Part shown: in pieces, positions 18,096 to 26,970 of the stretch | Layout of the letters: each line of letters begins with the position of its first letter | How positions within the stretch are numbered: the first letter of the stretch is position 1 | The notes under the pieces: model-generated | What the model saw: the letters and a program-made list of their open reading frames with translations, nothing else | Told to the model about the DNA's origin: nothing | Databases searched by the model: none | Assembly (NCBI GenBank): GCA_965222485.1 | Contig: CBDCUC010000040.1 | Span: 1,798,001 to 1,862,000, forward strand | Length of the DNA stretch: 64,000 nucleotides | Direction of reading: 5' to 3' | DNA from: CBDCUC01 sp965222485 | Lineage (GTDB): Bacteria > Pseudomonadota > Alphaproteobacteria > Rhizobiales > Hyphomicrobiaceae | Position numbers and translations under genes: made by a program

Positions 18096-18369
18096 GGCAA
18101 GAGCGCCTGATTTTGGACGTCTCTTCAAAGTTCAATCGGCCCCGGAGACCGCGAATGAAAGCTGGGGTCCGTTCGCAGGCTGGCTGTCGCGGTTGCCGGC
18201 TGTGTGGCGGATTGTCGGCCATGCGAATTGGTGTCCTCACGGGCTTGGCGTTGCAACACATTGCCCGCTGGGGTGCAGGAAAGGCTATATGCGCGACGCT
18301 ATGGACTTTGACAGCGGCTTGCCTCAAGGGGCAATGATAAGGCGTATAGGTAGCTAAAGGTTCGAAAGG

Positions 18370-20298
18370 GTGGGTCTGGTGTCCAATACGCCTCTGCTGG
18401 ATCAGATATCGTCGGTGACGGAGCTGCGTGAGCTTCCTGAATCTGATCTTAAACAAGTTGCAGAGGAGTTGCGGCAGGAAACGATTGATGCCGTTTCGGT
18501 GACAGGCGGGCATCTTGGTGCCGGGCTTGGCGTTGTGGAGCTGACCGTTGCCCTGCACTGGGTGTTCAATACACCGCACGACCGGTTGATTTGGGATGTT
18601 GGGCATCAGGCCTATCCGCATAAGATCCTCACCGGACGTCGCGATGAGATTCGCACGCTACGCCAGCCGGGTGGTCTAGCCGGTTTTACCAAGCGGTCCG
18701 AAAGCGAATTCGACCCTTTTGGTGCTGGTCATTCTTCAACATCGATTTCCGCGGGCCTTGGCATGGCCGTCGCCCGCGATCTTACCGGCGGCAAGAACCA
18801 CGTGGTGGCCGTGATCGGCGATGGTGCGATGAGCGCTGGTATGGCCTACGAGGCGATCAATAACGCCGGTGCACGAGACGAGCGGCTTATTGTCATCCTC
18901 AACGACAACGATATGTCGATTGCACCGCCCACGGGCGCCATGTCGTCATATCTGGCGCGTATGACGTCGAGTGGCACCTATCTATACATGCGCGACATTG
19001 CCAAGCAGCTTGCGCGAGCGTTGCCGAAAAGCTGGGAGCGGCGCGCAGCGCGAATGGAAGAGTATACGCGCCATCTGTGGCAGGGCGGTGCCTGGTTTGA
19101 GGAGTTGGGCTTTTATTATGTCGGTCCGATCGACGGTCACAACCTGGACCATATGCTCCCCGTCCTGAAAAATGTTCGCGATGCGCACCAGGGGCCGATC
19201 CTGGTGCATGTCGTGACCAAAAAGGGGAAGGGGTATACCCCGGCGGAGGAAGCCGACGACAAGTACCACGGCGTTGCCAAGTTCAATGTTGTGACGGGCG
19301 CGCAGGTCAAGCCTGCTCCTAACGCGCCGAGCTACACTAAGGTGTTTGCGAAAAGCTTGATCGCAGAAGCGGAAAAAGATGAGAAAATTGTCGCGGTCAC
19401 GGCCGCGATGCCTTCGGGAACCGGGCTTGATCTGTTTGGGGAGGCGTTTCCTCGACGTACTTTTGATGTCGGTATTGCCGAGCAGCATGCGGTGACATTC
19501 GCCGGCGGTTTGGCCTGTGAGGGCTATAAGCCGTTTGCAGCCATTTATTCCACGTTCCTGCAGCGCGCCTACGATCAGGTGGTGCACGACATCGCCATCC
19601 AACGCTTGCCAGTGCGCTTCGCTATCGATCGTGCAGGGCTTGTCGGCGCCGACGGCCCGACACATGCCGGGTCTTTCGATATCGCTTATCTTGGTTGCCT
19701 GCCCGATTTTGTCGTGATGGCCGCGGCCGATGAGGCGGAACTTGTCCATATGGTTGCAACGGCCGCCGCGATCGATGACCGGCCGAGCGCGTTTCGATAT
19801 CCGCGCGGCGAAGGCGTCGGCGTCGACCTACCCGAGCACGGTGTGCCGTTGGAAATCGGCAAAGGGCGCATTGTGCAGGAAGGTTCCACTGTGGCGCTCC
19901 TATCTCTTGGAACTCGGTTGCAGGAATGCCTTAAGGCGGCCGAGCAGATGGCGGCGTTCGGTTTGTCGGTTTCTGTCGCGGATGCTCGTTTTGCCAAGCC
20001 GCTCGATCATGAGCTCATAAGGCGGTTGGCGCGCTCGCATGAAGTCCTCGTAACTGTCGAGGAGGGAAGCGTCGGTGGGTTTGGGTCTTATGTGCTGCAC
20101 TATCTAACACGCGAGGGTCTGCTGGATAGCGGTGCGCTTAAGGTGCGCTCGATGGTGCTTCCGGATCGTTTCATTGATCACGGTAAGCCGGACCAGATGT
20201 ATGTTGAGGCTGGTCTGGCTGCGTCTGGAATTGTCGAAACCGTATTCAATGCTTTAGGGCGAACGGACAGCTTGCGCGAACTTGGTGATCGCGCCTGA
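18370..20298 (+). CDS. dxs: 1-deoxy-D-xylulose-5-phosphate synthase
   Basis: DXS condenses pyruvate and glyceraldehyde 3-phosphate using thiamine diphosphate, the first step of the MEP isoprenoid pathway. The 642-residue length is typical. Visible landmarks are WDVGHQAYPHKILTGR, the ThDP motif GDGAMSAGMAYEAINNAG, FYYVGPIDGHN, the transketolase pyrimidine region (DVGIAEQHAVTFAGGLA) and DRAGLVGADGPTHAG. The frame begins at a GTG at 18370. A second GTG at 18379 has AAAGGG at a better distance and may be the true start. A strong terminator follows. Confidence 0.97.
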   Translation: MGLVSNTPLLDQISSVTELRELPESDLKQVAEELRQETIDAVSVTGGHLGAGLGVVELTVALHWVFNTPHDRLIWDVGHQAYPHKILTGRRDEIRTLRQPGGLAGFTKRSESEFDPFGAGHSSTSISAGLGMAVARDLTGGKNHVVAVIGDGAMSAGMAYEAINNAGARDERLIVILNDNDMSIAPPTGAMSSYLARMTSSGTYLYMRDIAKQLARALPKSWERRAARMEEYTRHLWQGGAWFEELGFYYVGPIDGHNLDHMLPVLKNVRDAHQGPILVHVVTKKGKGYTPAEEADDKYHGVAKFNVVTGAQVKPAPNAPSYTKVFAKSLIAEAEKDEKIVAVTAAMPSGTGLDLFGEAFPRRTFDVGIAEQHAVTFAGGLACEGYKPFAAIYSTFLQRAYDQVVHDIAIQRLPVRFAIDRAGLVGADGPTHAGSFDIAYLGCLPDFVVMAAADEAELVHMVATAAAIDDRPSAFRYPRGEGVGVDLPEHGVPLEIGKGRIVQEGSTVALLSLGTRLQECLKAAEQMAAFGLSVSVADARFAKPLDHELIRRLARSHEVLVTVEEGSVGGFGSYVLHYLTREGLLDSGALKVRSMVLPDRFIDHGKPDQMYVEAGLAASGIVETVFNALGRTDSLRELGDRA

Positions 20299-20330
20299 TT
20301 TCGCTTGGCGGCGAGGTGAACAAAAAAAAT

Positions 20331-20364
20331 GCCCCGTGCGACTGGTTGCCCGGGGCTCTTTTTT
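20331..20364. terminator. Bidirectional terminator between dxs and DUF4399 gene
   Basis: The stem GCCCCG (20331-20336) pairs with CGGGGC (20351-20356). It is flanked by eight A on the left and TCTTTTTT on the right, so it can stop transcription from both converging genes. Confidence 0.88.
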
Positions 20365-20377
20365 GCAGGCAGCAGAT

Positions 20378-20794
20378 TTATTTTACGGTGATCGTAATGA
20401 CCTTGCTCTCAACCGGCGGTTTGTGGGGCACGTGGTTCATGTCGCCGAGGATGAGTTGGAGCGTGTGTTTGCCAGGCGCCAGCTCAATGGTGGTCTCCGT
20501 CTGTCCGCCGCCGAAGTGCTTGTGATTGTCGTCGGCGGGAATCGGGTCGGTGTAGTTTTCCAGCTTCTTATCGATCAGAAGGTGATGGTGACCAGTCTTG
20601 GGATTGTCAGTGCCGGCTGGAGCGACACCCATTCCTTTCAGGCCAAATTGCACTGTGACCGGGCTTTTGACCTCATCGCCATCCTTGGGGGAAATAAAGT
20701 AGACCTGGGCGCCTTCCGGTGCGGCGGTCTGCGCGCTAAGACCCGATACGGTTGCGATCGTGAAGAGAAGTGCTGCGAGGACCTTTGCAATCAT
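20378..20794 (-). CDS. DUF4399 exported protein
   Basis: This 138-residue protein has a signal peptide (MIAKVLAALLFTIATVSGL to about residue 22) and one DUF4399 domain. Family landmarks are VYFISPKDGDEVKSPVTV, the His-rich GHHHLLID, HKHFGGGQTET and GKHTLQLILGDMNHVPH. The histidines suggest metal binding, but no function is established. It is periplasmic by inference and converges on dxs. Confidence 0.9.
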   Translation of the reverse strand: MIAKVLAALLFTIATVSGLSAQTAAPEGAQVYFISPKDGDEVKSPVTVQFGLKGMGVAPAGTDNPKTGHHHLLIDKKLENYTDPIPADDNHKHFGGGQTETTIELAPGKHTLQLILGDMNHVPHKPPVESKVITITVK

Positions 20795-20920
20795 TTTTTG
20801 GCATCATCCTTTGTTCTGTTCGTGCTCTGGTGGCTGAGGGGACACCGCCTGTCTGCGATGTTAGGCTTGCCCACTACCTAGAGCTTGTAAATGGTACATC
20901 ATTGTTGGCCGTCACCGCTT

Positions 20921-21685
20921 ATGCGACAACGTCTTGATCAAGTCCTTGTGAGGCGTGGGCTCGTTGCCAGCCGCGCGCGGGCGCGTGACCTTATCTTGCG
21001 CGGCCAGGTTAGCGTAGACGGTGCGGTTGTGCACAAGCCAGCGCTAAGCGTGAATGATGACGCGGCTGTCGAAGTCAAAACAACGTCTGCCCATCATGTG
21101 TCGCGCGGGGGTGAGAAGCTTAGCGCAGCACTTGAGGCATTCGGATATGGCGCCACGGGCCGGACAGTGGTCGATATCGGCGCCTCGACCGGCGGCTTTT
21201 GTCAGGTCTTACTGGAGCAAGGCGCACAGCGTGTCTACGCCGTGGACGTTGGACATGATCAACTGCATGATACCGTTCGCAACAATGGACGCGTCGTTTC
21301 TCTGGAAGGGACGGATGCGCGGACGCTGTCCACGTTTGTCATCGAAGATCCGATCGATGCAGTCGTCGCCGACGTCAGCTTTATCTCTCTCACAAAAGTG
21401 CTTCCGGCGGCGTTAAAATTGGCGCAAGACGGGGCGTGGCTGGTTGCGTTGATCAAACCGCAATTCGAGGCGGGGCGTGAGCATATCGGCAAGGGCGGTA
21501 TCGTGCGTGACGAAAGCGTGCGGCGCAGAGTATGCGTTAACATCGAGGAATGGATTTCAACGGAAGCAGGATGGCAGGTTGACGGTGTCATCCCGTCGCC
21601 GATTAAAGGTGGCTCGGGTAATCAAGAATTTCTCATAGGTGCTCGCAAAGGGTCGGAACGCCGGTCACATGAAACAGCAGGCTGA
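20921..21685 (+). CDS. tlyA: TlyA-family rRNA 2'-O-methyltransferase
   Basis: This protein of about 254 residues has an N-terminal S4 RNA-binding domain (MRQRLDQVLVRRGLVASRAR, GQVSVDGAVVHKP) and a C-terminal FtsJ-like methyltransferase domain (TVVDIGASTGGFCQVLLEQGA for SAM binding, IKPQFEAGREHIGKGG). TlyA methylates ribose 2'-OH of cytidine in rRNA. The Met at 20921 was chosen because RQRLDQ is the conserved start. The next methyltransferase gene overlaps its end by 17 bases, so they form a unit. Confidence 0.93.
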   Translation: MRQRLDQVLVRRGLVASRARARDLILRGQVSVDGAVVHKPALSVNDDAAVEVKTTSAHHVSRGGEKLSAALEAFGYGATGRTVVDIGASTGGFCQVLLEQGAQRVYAVDVGHDQLHDTVRNNGRVVSLEGTDARTLSTFVIEDPIDAVVADVSFISLTKVLPAALKLAQDGAWLVALIKPQFEAGREHIGKGGIVRDESVRRRVCVNIEEWISTEAGWQVDGVIPSPIKGGSGNQEFLIGARKGSERRSHETAG

Positions 21686-22934
21686 GCTTACCATAGATGC
21701 GCTGGGTTCACGCGGCGACGGTGTCGCGCAGACAGAACGTGGCCCGATTTACGTGGCCGGTGCACTGCCGCAAGAAGTTGTTCTTGCGGAAGAACCTGCG
21801 GGTGAGCGAGCGCGCCTCATCCGTGTCGTCTCGCCCTCGGCGCAACGTATCAAACCGGTTTGTGCGCACTTCGGGTCGTGTGGGGGTTGTGCGGTCCAAC
21901 ACTTGGAACCGACAGCCTACCTTGCTTGGAAGCAGAGCTTGGTGGAGAAAGCCTTTTTGGCGCGCGGGTTGGATGTCACGATTGGAAATGCCTTTTGCGT
22001 TAGCGATGGGATGCGCCGGCGCGCTGTGATGAGTGCCGAGAGTGGGAGAACCGGGATACAGCTCGGTTTCAATGCGAGCGCGTCGAACGACCTCGTGGAG
22101 GTGGACCACTGCCCGCTGCTTACGCCAATGTTAAACGAAGCGCTGCCCGGCTTAAGTGCCTTGCTTGGCCCGATTGTTTCTGGTTCTGGAGTTCGCTTGC
22201 GCGTTGCGCTAACCGAGGCGGATAATGGCATCGATGTCTCTCTTTCAGGGGAAGGGGTCCGGCTTTTTGCCGAGGCAGCCCGTGCGATCGCGGATGCAGC
22301 AGGCGGGCTCGGAATAATTCGAGTCAGTGTCGGCAAGGATATCGCCTTTCAGGCAGCACCGCCGCATATTTCATTCGGGCCCGGCAGAGTGGAACTGCCT
22401 CCGACAGCCTTTTTGCAAGCCTGCTTGTCAGCAGAGACGCAGATGCGTCAGGCGGTGGTGGATGCCGTCTCGGCGAAAGTAGCGAGAACGCAAAAGCGGA
22501 AACCGATCGCAGATCTGTTTTGCGGTTTGGGAGCGTTTACATTCGCGCTGGCCGAGTACGCAAACGTTGTGGCGATCGACAGCGACACGGATGCCATCGA
22601 GGCGCTGCGCATGGGGGCTCAGCGGAGTCAAGGTCTCAAACCGATCGATGCACGGTTGCGAAATCTGTTGCGCGAGCCCTTGTCGCGGCGCGAACTTAAT
22701 GAATTTCGGGCGCTTGTATTCGATCCGCCTCGTGCCGGCGCCCGCGAACAGGTTGCATCGCTTGCAAAGTCAGAGGTGCCGCTCGTAGTCGCGGTTTCCT
22801 GCAATCCTGCAACGCTTGCACGCGATGCGCGTGTGTTGGTCGACGGCGGCTACCAGATGGGTGATCTGACGCTGATCGATCAGTTCCGGTATTCGCCACA
22901 CACGGAAGTTATTGTCGTTTTCCGGCGCAAATAG
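21669..22934 (+). CDS. Class I RNA m5U methyltransferase (RlmD/TrmA-like)
   Basis: This 421-residue protein has an N-terminal TRAM-like segment (AELTIDALGSRGDGV), an iron-sulfur cluster motif CAHFGSCGGC with a further Cys, and a SAM domain (ADLFCGLGAFTFALA). The catalytic block contains FDPPRAGAREQ and VSCNPATLARDA with the nucleophilic Cys. It should make 5-methyluridine in 23S rRNA or tRNA, and the exact target cannot be read. The start overlaps the tlyA end by 17 bases. Confidence 0.93.
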   Translation: MKQQAELTIDALGSRGDGVAQTERGPIYVAGALPQEVVLAEEPAGERARLIRVVSPSAQRIKPVCAHFGSCGGCAVQHLEPTAYLAWKQSLVEKAFLARGLDVTIGNAFCVSDGMRRRAVMSAESGRTGIQLGFNASASNDLVEVDHCPLLTPMLNEALPGLSALLGPIVSGSGVRLRVALTEADNGIDVSLSGEGVRLFAEAARAIADAAGGLGIIRVSVGKDIAFQAAPPHISFGPGRVELPPTAFLQACLSAETQMRQAVVDAVSAKVARTQKRKPIADLFCGLGAFTFALAEYANVVAIDSDTDAIEALRMGAQRSQGLKPIDARLRNLLREPLSRRELNEFRALVFDPPRAGAREQVASLAKSEVPLVVAVSCNPATLARDARVLVDGGYQMGDLTLIDQFRYSPHTEVIVVFRRK

Positions 22935-22993
22935 GCTGTTTTTTGGGCCGTGCGATGCGCACGGTGCGGCTGCGTGCGTTTCTTGCGGTGTTG

Positions 22994-23704
22994 TCACGCT
23001 TGTTCGGCAAGCAGGCGTTCGACATAGGCCGGGACAACTTTGGTGGCTGGCCCGTGAATTGTCTCGTGGAAGAATGAGTGGCCCTCTGACGGTTCCAGGT
23101 TGAGTTCCACCGTGTGGGCACCGGATTGACGGGCGGCGGCGACGAAGCCTGCGGCCGGGTAAACATTGCCGCTGGTGCCGATGGACAGGAACAGGTCGGC
23201 GCCAAGCAGCAATGCTTCAATGCGATCCATGTCATAGGGCATTTCGCCAAACCAAACCACGTCGGGACGCATGCCCTGATCCGATCCGCAACGGGGGCAT
23301 TGGGTATCGAGCGATAGATCGTCCAACCAGCTGTGCGATGAGCCGCAATGGGCACATTTGGCTTTGAGCAACTCACCATGCATGTGAATCAGATTGGAAC
23401 TGCCTGCCGCCTCGTGGAATGGGTCGACGTTTTGTGTGACGACATGTACGTCGCCAGCATAATCCCGCTCCAACCTCGCCAAAGCTTCGTGAGCCGCGTT
23501 AGGCTTCTTGTCTGCAAGATTGTTGCGGCGGGAGTTATAGAATTCGTGCACGAGTTCCGGGTTGCGTGCGAATCCCTCCGGCGTGGCGACGTCACGGTAG
23601 TCATACTTTGCCCACACGCCGCCGGTGTCGCGAAAGGTGGACAGACCGCTTTCGGCGGAGAGCCCGGCGCCGGTGAGTATGACAATCGATTTATACCGGG
23701 GCAT
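22994..23704 (-). CDS. cobB: NAD-dependent protein deacylase (sirtuin, CobB type)
   Basis: This 236-residue sirtuin has the NAD site GAGLSAESGLSTFRD, the catalytic region TQNVDPFHEAAG with HMHGEL, and a zinc ribbon of CAHCG and CPRCG pairs. It removes acyl groups from lysines using NAD+. The residues matching the Tyr and Arg that favour desuccinylation in CobB/SIRT5 cannot be placed with certainty here. The ATG at 23704 has a strong GGAGGG six bases upstream and replaces a TTG five codons earlier. Confidence 0.95.
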   Translation of the reverse strand: MPRYKSIVILTGAGLSAESGLSTFRDTGGVWAKYDYRDVATPEGFARNPELVHEFYNSRRNNLADKKPNAAHEALARLERDYAGDVHVVTQNVDPFHEAAGSSNLIHMHGELLKAKCAHCGSSHSWLDDLSLDTQCPRCGSDQGMRPDVVWFGEMPYDMDRIEALLLGADLFLSIGTSGNVYPAAGFVAAARQSGAHTVELNLEPSEGHSFFHETIHGPATKVVPAYVERLLAEQA

Positions 23705-23918
23705 GTGGCTTCCCTCCAACTATCCATCTATCCAGCGATACCCTGGGTCGATCTGACTTTTGTCAAGACATGGCAGGGGCCTGCCAGTGTGGATGTTAGG
23801 CTTATGGGCTGCCTGTCGTCAAAGCATGCAACACGGCGTTACGGCTGATTGCAAATCATCCTGCTGGCGCGGTGGAGTCAGCACGCTCATACCAGATCGA
23901 TTTGTAGTGTCAGGTCTT

Positions 23919-24107
23919 CTAGTGAAGAGTTCGGTTGGCCAAGATCAGTCCAACCTTGGTGAGGTACCATCGGTCTTCATGCCTGCCGACCACGCCCTGG
24001 GCAAGTAACCGTGTGACAGTCGGGAGATGTATCGGGGGGAAAGTGGACAGAGGATTGATGGCGAGTAGTTCTACGATTGCATACTCGTTCTTGTTCAAAA
24101 CGCACAT
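23919..24107 (-). CDS. Possible small winged-helix protein
   Basis: This 62-residue frame has an amphipathic pattern compatible with a winged-helix fold: NEYAIVELLAINP, then PPIHLPTVTRLLAQGVV and a wing-like RHEDRWYLTKVG. There is only a weak ribosome-binding site. It lies leftward and downstream of the AAA+ gene with 273 bases between them, so a link is possible but unproven. It may also be a chance frame. The flanking stretches 23705-23918 and 24108-24380 show no gene. Confidence 0.42.
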   Translation of the reverse strand: MCVLNKNEYAIVELLAINPLSTFPPIHLPTVTRLLAQGVVGRHEDRWYLTKVGLILANRTLH

Positions 24108-24380
24108 CGCACTCTACCGAACAACTGTGTGATAACGCCGGATATGGATATATATGGCTGGTGACGCATTGAAATTGTGCCACCAGCCATCCCGCTTTGG
24201 TCATGGTGTATGGAGAATGATGCCCTCGTCTTATTGCATCTTCAAACGCCGTCGTGCGCCGGATTCTTGACGCCCGCTCTGGTCATGACCAATGAATTTT
24301 GTAGGAAGGCAAACCACCGTGCAGCAACGTCTAACTTCGTTTAAATGCGTTAGATGTTAGAAAACAATTTCTACGAATTC

Positions 24381-25805
24381 TCATGAACGGAACCAGCCTC
24401 TCAGACCGCGAGGGGGCTCTTCCTCTGCAAACGAAGATGGCTCAATCTCATCAATTGGAGATGCAGGTGTTGCTTCCCAGCTCGCCTCCAGTTCTTCCTC
24501 CGTCTTCATTCGGCGGAGGATCATCGTTTCAGACATCGGCACTGTGAAAGCGTATCTCCCGTGCCTTGTGCGGTAGATCAAGCCTCGCTCGCACAGCGCA
24601 AGGAGCATCTGATTGGCCTGTGCATTGTCGAATTGAGCGCCAGCTCTGTCGCTGGCAAGTATCTCAGCAGCTGAAAAATCGGGGGAGACGGGAGTGTCCC
24701 GGTTGGCAACGAGCCTTAGGAAGCTGCGCTGTTTGTCTGTGGTCTTATTCCAACGGGCGGCGAACAGTCCTGCATCAAGACGATCCAAGACGTCGGGTGA
24801 CGGGAAATCGTGCTCATTAATAACGCCGCCATTGCTGAGGAGCGCTGCGACAAGTTCTTTTCCAAAAAACTGGATGAGATATGGGTAGCCGCCGGTCATG
24901 CTTGCAACTTTGTTCAACAGCTCCTTGGGGCAATACAGGGGTGGCATCAGGTCTTCCAACGGAGTGTGTAGGGCAGCTTCCGTCTCGGAACGGCTTAGCC
25001 GGTCCAACCGCATGACATGGAACATCCTCTCGGTGTACGTGCGTGAGGCAGTTAGTGCATCGAAGACCTGCGGCAGGCCGGACAACACCAACAGGCATGG
25101 CGTTATTCCGTCGCGTTTTTGCAATGCACCAACAGTTTCGACGAGCATCGACATGGGAAACTCGTTTTGCTGGGCATGGTCACTAAGACATTGCGCTTCG
25201 TCATACGCGAGAATGATGCCCCTCAGTTTAGCCTCGCCAAGCAGCGAACCAATGCGACCGAGTACAGTCTTGAGTTTGTCGCTGGGAAGTCCTGGGGTGC
25301 GTTCGTATTTGGCCTTCAAGGACGCAAATGTGTTGGATTCAAGCTCGTCGATGGCTTCCAGATCCTGGGAGGCGGAGGGGTTTGGCGATCTTCCGGCCGC
25401 TTTCGCAAGTACAACCGCCAACGATTGGGAGAGATCGGTAAGGATGCGAATGGCAAGGCGCTCTTCGCTAAGTGCCGAGGATTCTGACAGGTCATTACCT
25501 ACCCAAAGCCAGTCTTCCGCCTCAGCCGTTTGTTTCATCTGATTGAGAAGAACTGTTTTGCCAAAGCCTCGAAGGCCGGTGATCAAAATATTCTCGGTTG
25601 TGAATTCCTGACGAAGCAGCTTGCGGAAATGATCTCGTTCTTTTTCGCGACCTGCTAAGATTGGAGGGCTGTGTCCCGCACCCGGCCGATACGGGTTTTC
25701 GATGAGTTTTTTCCGAGTCACGGCTAGTTTCTCCCCGTATGGGACTGGTGCCGTCCGTCGATCAAAGGGACGCATCAAGCCCTTCACGCATACTCTTTGG
25801 CTCAT
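24381..25805 (-). CDS. Orphan AAA+ ATPase with C-terminal winged-helix-like region
   Basis: This 474-residue protein has an Orc/Cdc6-like AAA+ core. It contains a boundary segment NPYRPGAG with REKERDHF, Walker A GLRGFGKT (about 77-84), Walker B GIILAYDEAQ (about 196-205), a sensor-1 region CLLVLSGLPQVF and a likely arginine region DRLSRSE. Residues of about 350-425 look like a winged helix (KQRSFLRLVANRDTP, LLALCERGLIYRTRHGRYAF). The tail is acidic and ends GLRGWFRS. A Met at 25775 with GAAGGG upstream may be the true start. No partner effector gene is adjacent, so its role is unknown. Confidence 0.82.
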   Translation of the reverse strand: MSQRVCVKGLMRPFDRRTAPVPYGEKLAVTRKKLIENPYRPGAGHSPPILAGREKERDHFRKLLRQEFTTENILITGLRGFGKTVLLNQMKQTAEAEDWLWVGNDLSESSALSEERLAIRILTDLSQSLAVVLAKAAGRSPNPSASQDLEAIDELESNTFASLKAKYERTPGLPSDKLKTVLGRIGSLLGEAKLRGIILAYDEAQCLSDHAQQNEFPMSMLVETVGALQKRDGITPCLLVLSGLPQVFDALTASRTYTERMFHVMRLDRLSRSETEAALHTPLEDLMPPLYCPKELLNKVASMTGGYPYLIQFFGKELVAALLSNGGVINEHDFPSPDVLDRLDAGLFAARWNKTTDKQRSFLRLVANRDTPVSPDFSAAEILASDRAGAQFDNAQANQMLLALCERGLIYRTRHGRYAFTVPMSETMILRRMKTEEELEASWEATPASPIDEIEPSSFAEEEPPRGLRGWFRS

Positions 25806-26062
25806 CCGGCCAGACCAAATTATCTTCGCAGCACTATTGGTTGGATGGGCCCGCTTATACTATCAGTGTGCAGATGTTTGCGCCAATTCTTTGTCGCCAT
25901 CGTGTCGTTCGAGACAAGCTATGATGCCAACGGAGGTGCCAGACGCGCTCATGATCATGATTGGTTGATTTCTGTCGGCACACTGCTTTGGACGGCTAAA
26001 AACGTCTGGATCGGTGTTACAAGTCCAGTGGTTGGAAAACTAAAAAAGTGGAGGCACGCTCA

Positions 26063-26491
26063 GTGACGGAGTTTACACCCATTGCGTCGTTGGCTGGCGG
26101 CATCATGATCGGGCTGTCGGCTGTGCTTTTTATGTGGGGCAACGGTCGGATCGCTGGCATCAGCGGTCTCGTCAGTCGTCTGTTGCCACCATATGAAGAC
26201 AACGCATTTCTTGTGCGCGCAGCCTTTGTCTTAGGTCTCATCCTTGCGCCTGCCGTGACGGGATTGGCAAACCCTTTGTTGCTTGAGCAGGCTGTTTCGG
26301 AAAATATCGGCCTGATGGCTTTTGCAGGCGGGCTTGTTGGGCTCGGCGCCGTCCTGTCGCGCGGCTGCACCAGCGGGCATGGTGTGTGCGGTCTTTCGCG
26401 TCTATCCATTCGCTCGATTGTTGCCACTTGCGTTTTCATGGCTGCTGCTGTGGTGACTGTGTTTGTTGTACGACATGTTGTGGGGGCGTGA
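26063..26491 (+). CDS. YeeE/YedE-family transporter subunit A
   Basis: This 142-residue membrane protein has about four hydrophobic segments and the family motif SRGCTSGHGVCGLSRLS with two conserved cysteines. Related proteins import thiosulfate or other sulfur compounds. The GTG at 26063 was chosen because GGAGG lies eight bases upstream, which makes an earlier in-frame GTG at 26048 unlikely. The partner gene starts two bases after its stop. Confidence 0.9.
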   Translation: MTEFTPIASLAGGIMIGLSAVLFMWGNGRIAGISGLVSRLLPPYEDNAFLVRAAFVLGLILAPAVTGLANPLLLEQAVSENIGLMAFAGGLVGLGAVLSRGCTSGHGVCGLSRLSIRSIVATCVFMAAAVVTVFVVRHVVGA

Positions 26492-26492
26492 G

Positions 26493-26912
26493 ATGGAGAA
26501 GGCCTCTGGTGTCCTGTGGAGCGGTTTGTGCGGGCTCTTGTTCGGTTTCGGGCTTATCGTTTCGGGCATGAGCAACCCGGCAAAGATTTTAAACTTCCTC
26601 GATCTGGCCGGCACATGGGATCCGAGCCTGCTGTTAGTGATGGCGGGCGCCGTCGCGGTCGGTCTGATTGGCTATCGTGTTGTGTTGAGTCGCGGTGTGC
26701 CGTTGTTCGACAAGCAGTTCTGGGTGAGTGCTGGCGGCGCGGTCGACCTGCCGCTTGTTGCGGGGGCTGCCATTTTCGGCATCGGTTGGGGATTGGGCGG
26801 TTTTTGCCCGGGGCCGGCGCTCACGTCCCTGTTGTTGCTGGCGCCAGGTACGATCGCGTTCGTTGGTGCAATGCTTGTTGCAATGATGATTGGGCGTCTG
26901 GTTGGGCGCTAG
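26493..26912 (+). CDS. YeeE/YedE-family transporter subunit B (DUF6691-like)
   Basis: This 139-residue membrane protein has four hydrophobic segments and the partner signature GMSNPAKILNFLDLAGTWDPSL, followed by the conserved cysteine motif GGFCPGPALTS. It pairs with the preceding gene, and together the halves match a full YeeE/YedE transporter. The start ATG lies two bases after the stop of subunit A, so translation is probably coupled. No sulfur-oxidation or sulfur-sensing regulator gene is adjacent. Confidence 0.9.
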   Translation: MEKASGVLWSGLCGLLFGFGLIVSGMSNPAKILNFLDLAGTWDPSLLLVMAGAVAVGLIGYRVVLSRGVPLFDKQFWVSAGGAVDLPLVAGAAIFGIGWGLGGFCPGPALTSLLLLAPGTIAFVGAMLVAMMIGRLVGR

Positions 26913-26970
26913 GTTGCCGGTAGCTGCAGTGGGTGGGGCTCGGCCGGTCGCAGGTGGTGCGAATAACCGT

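Noticed and set aside
18096..18369. Search for ispA between xseB and dxs
   Set aside because: The 274-base gap is too small and contains no prenyltransferase motif. Absence here is common in Alphaproteobacteria.
18982..19749. 255-codon minus-strand frame inside dxs
   Set aside because: It is antisense to dxs, which has full family similarity, and has no recognisable domain.
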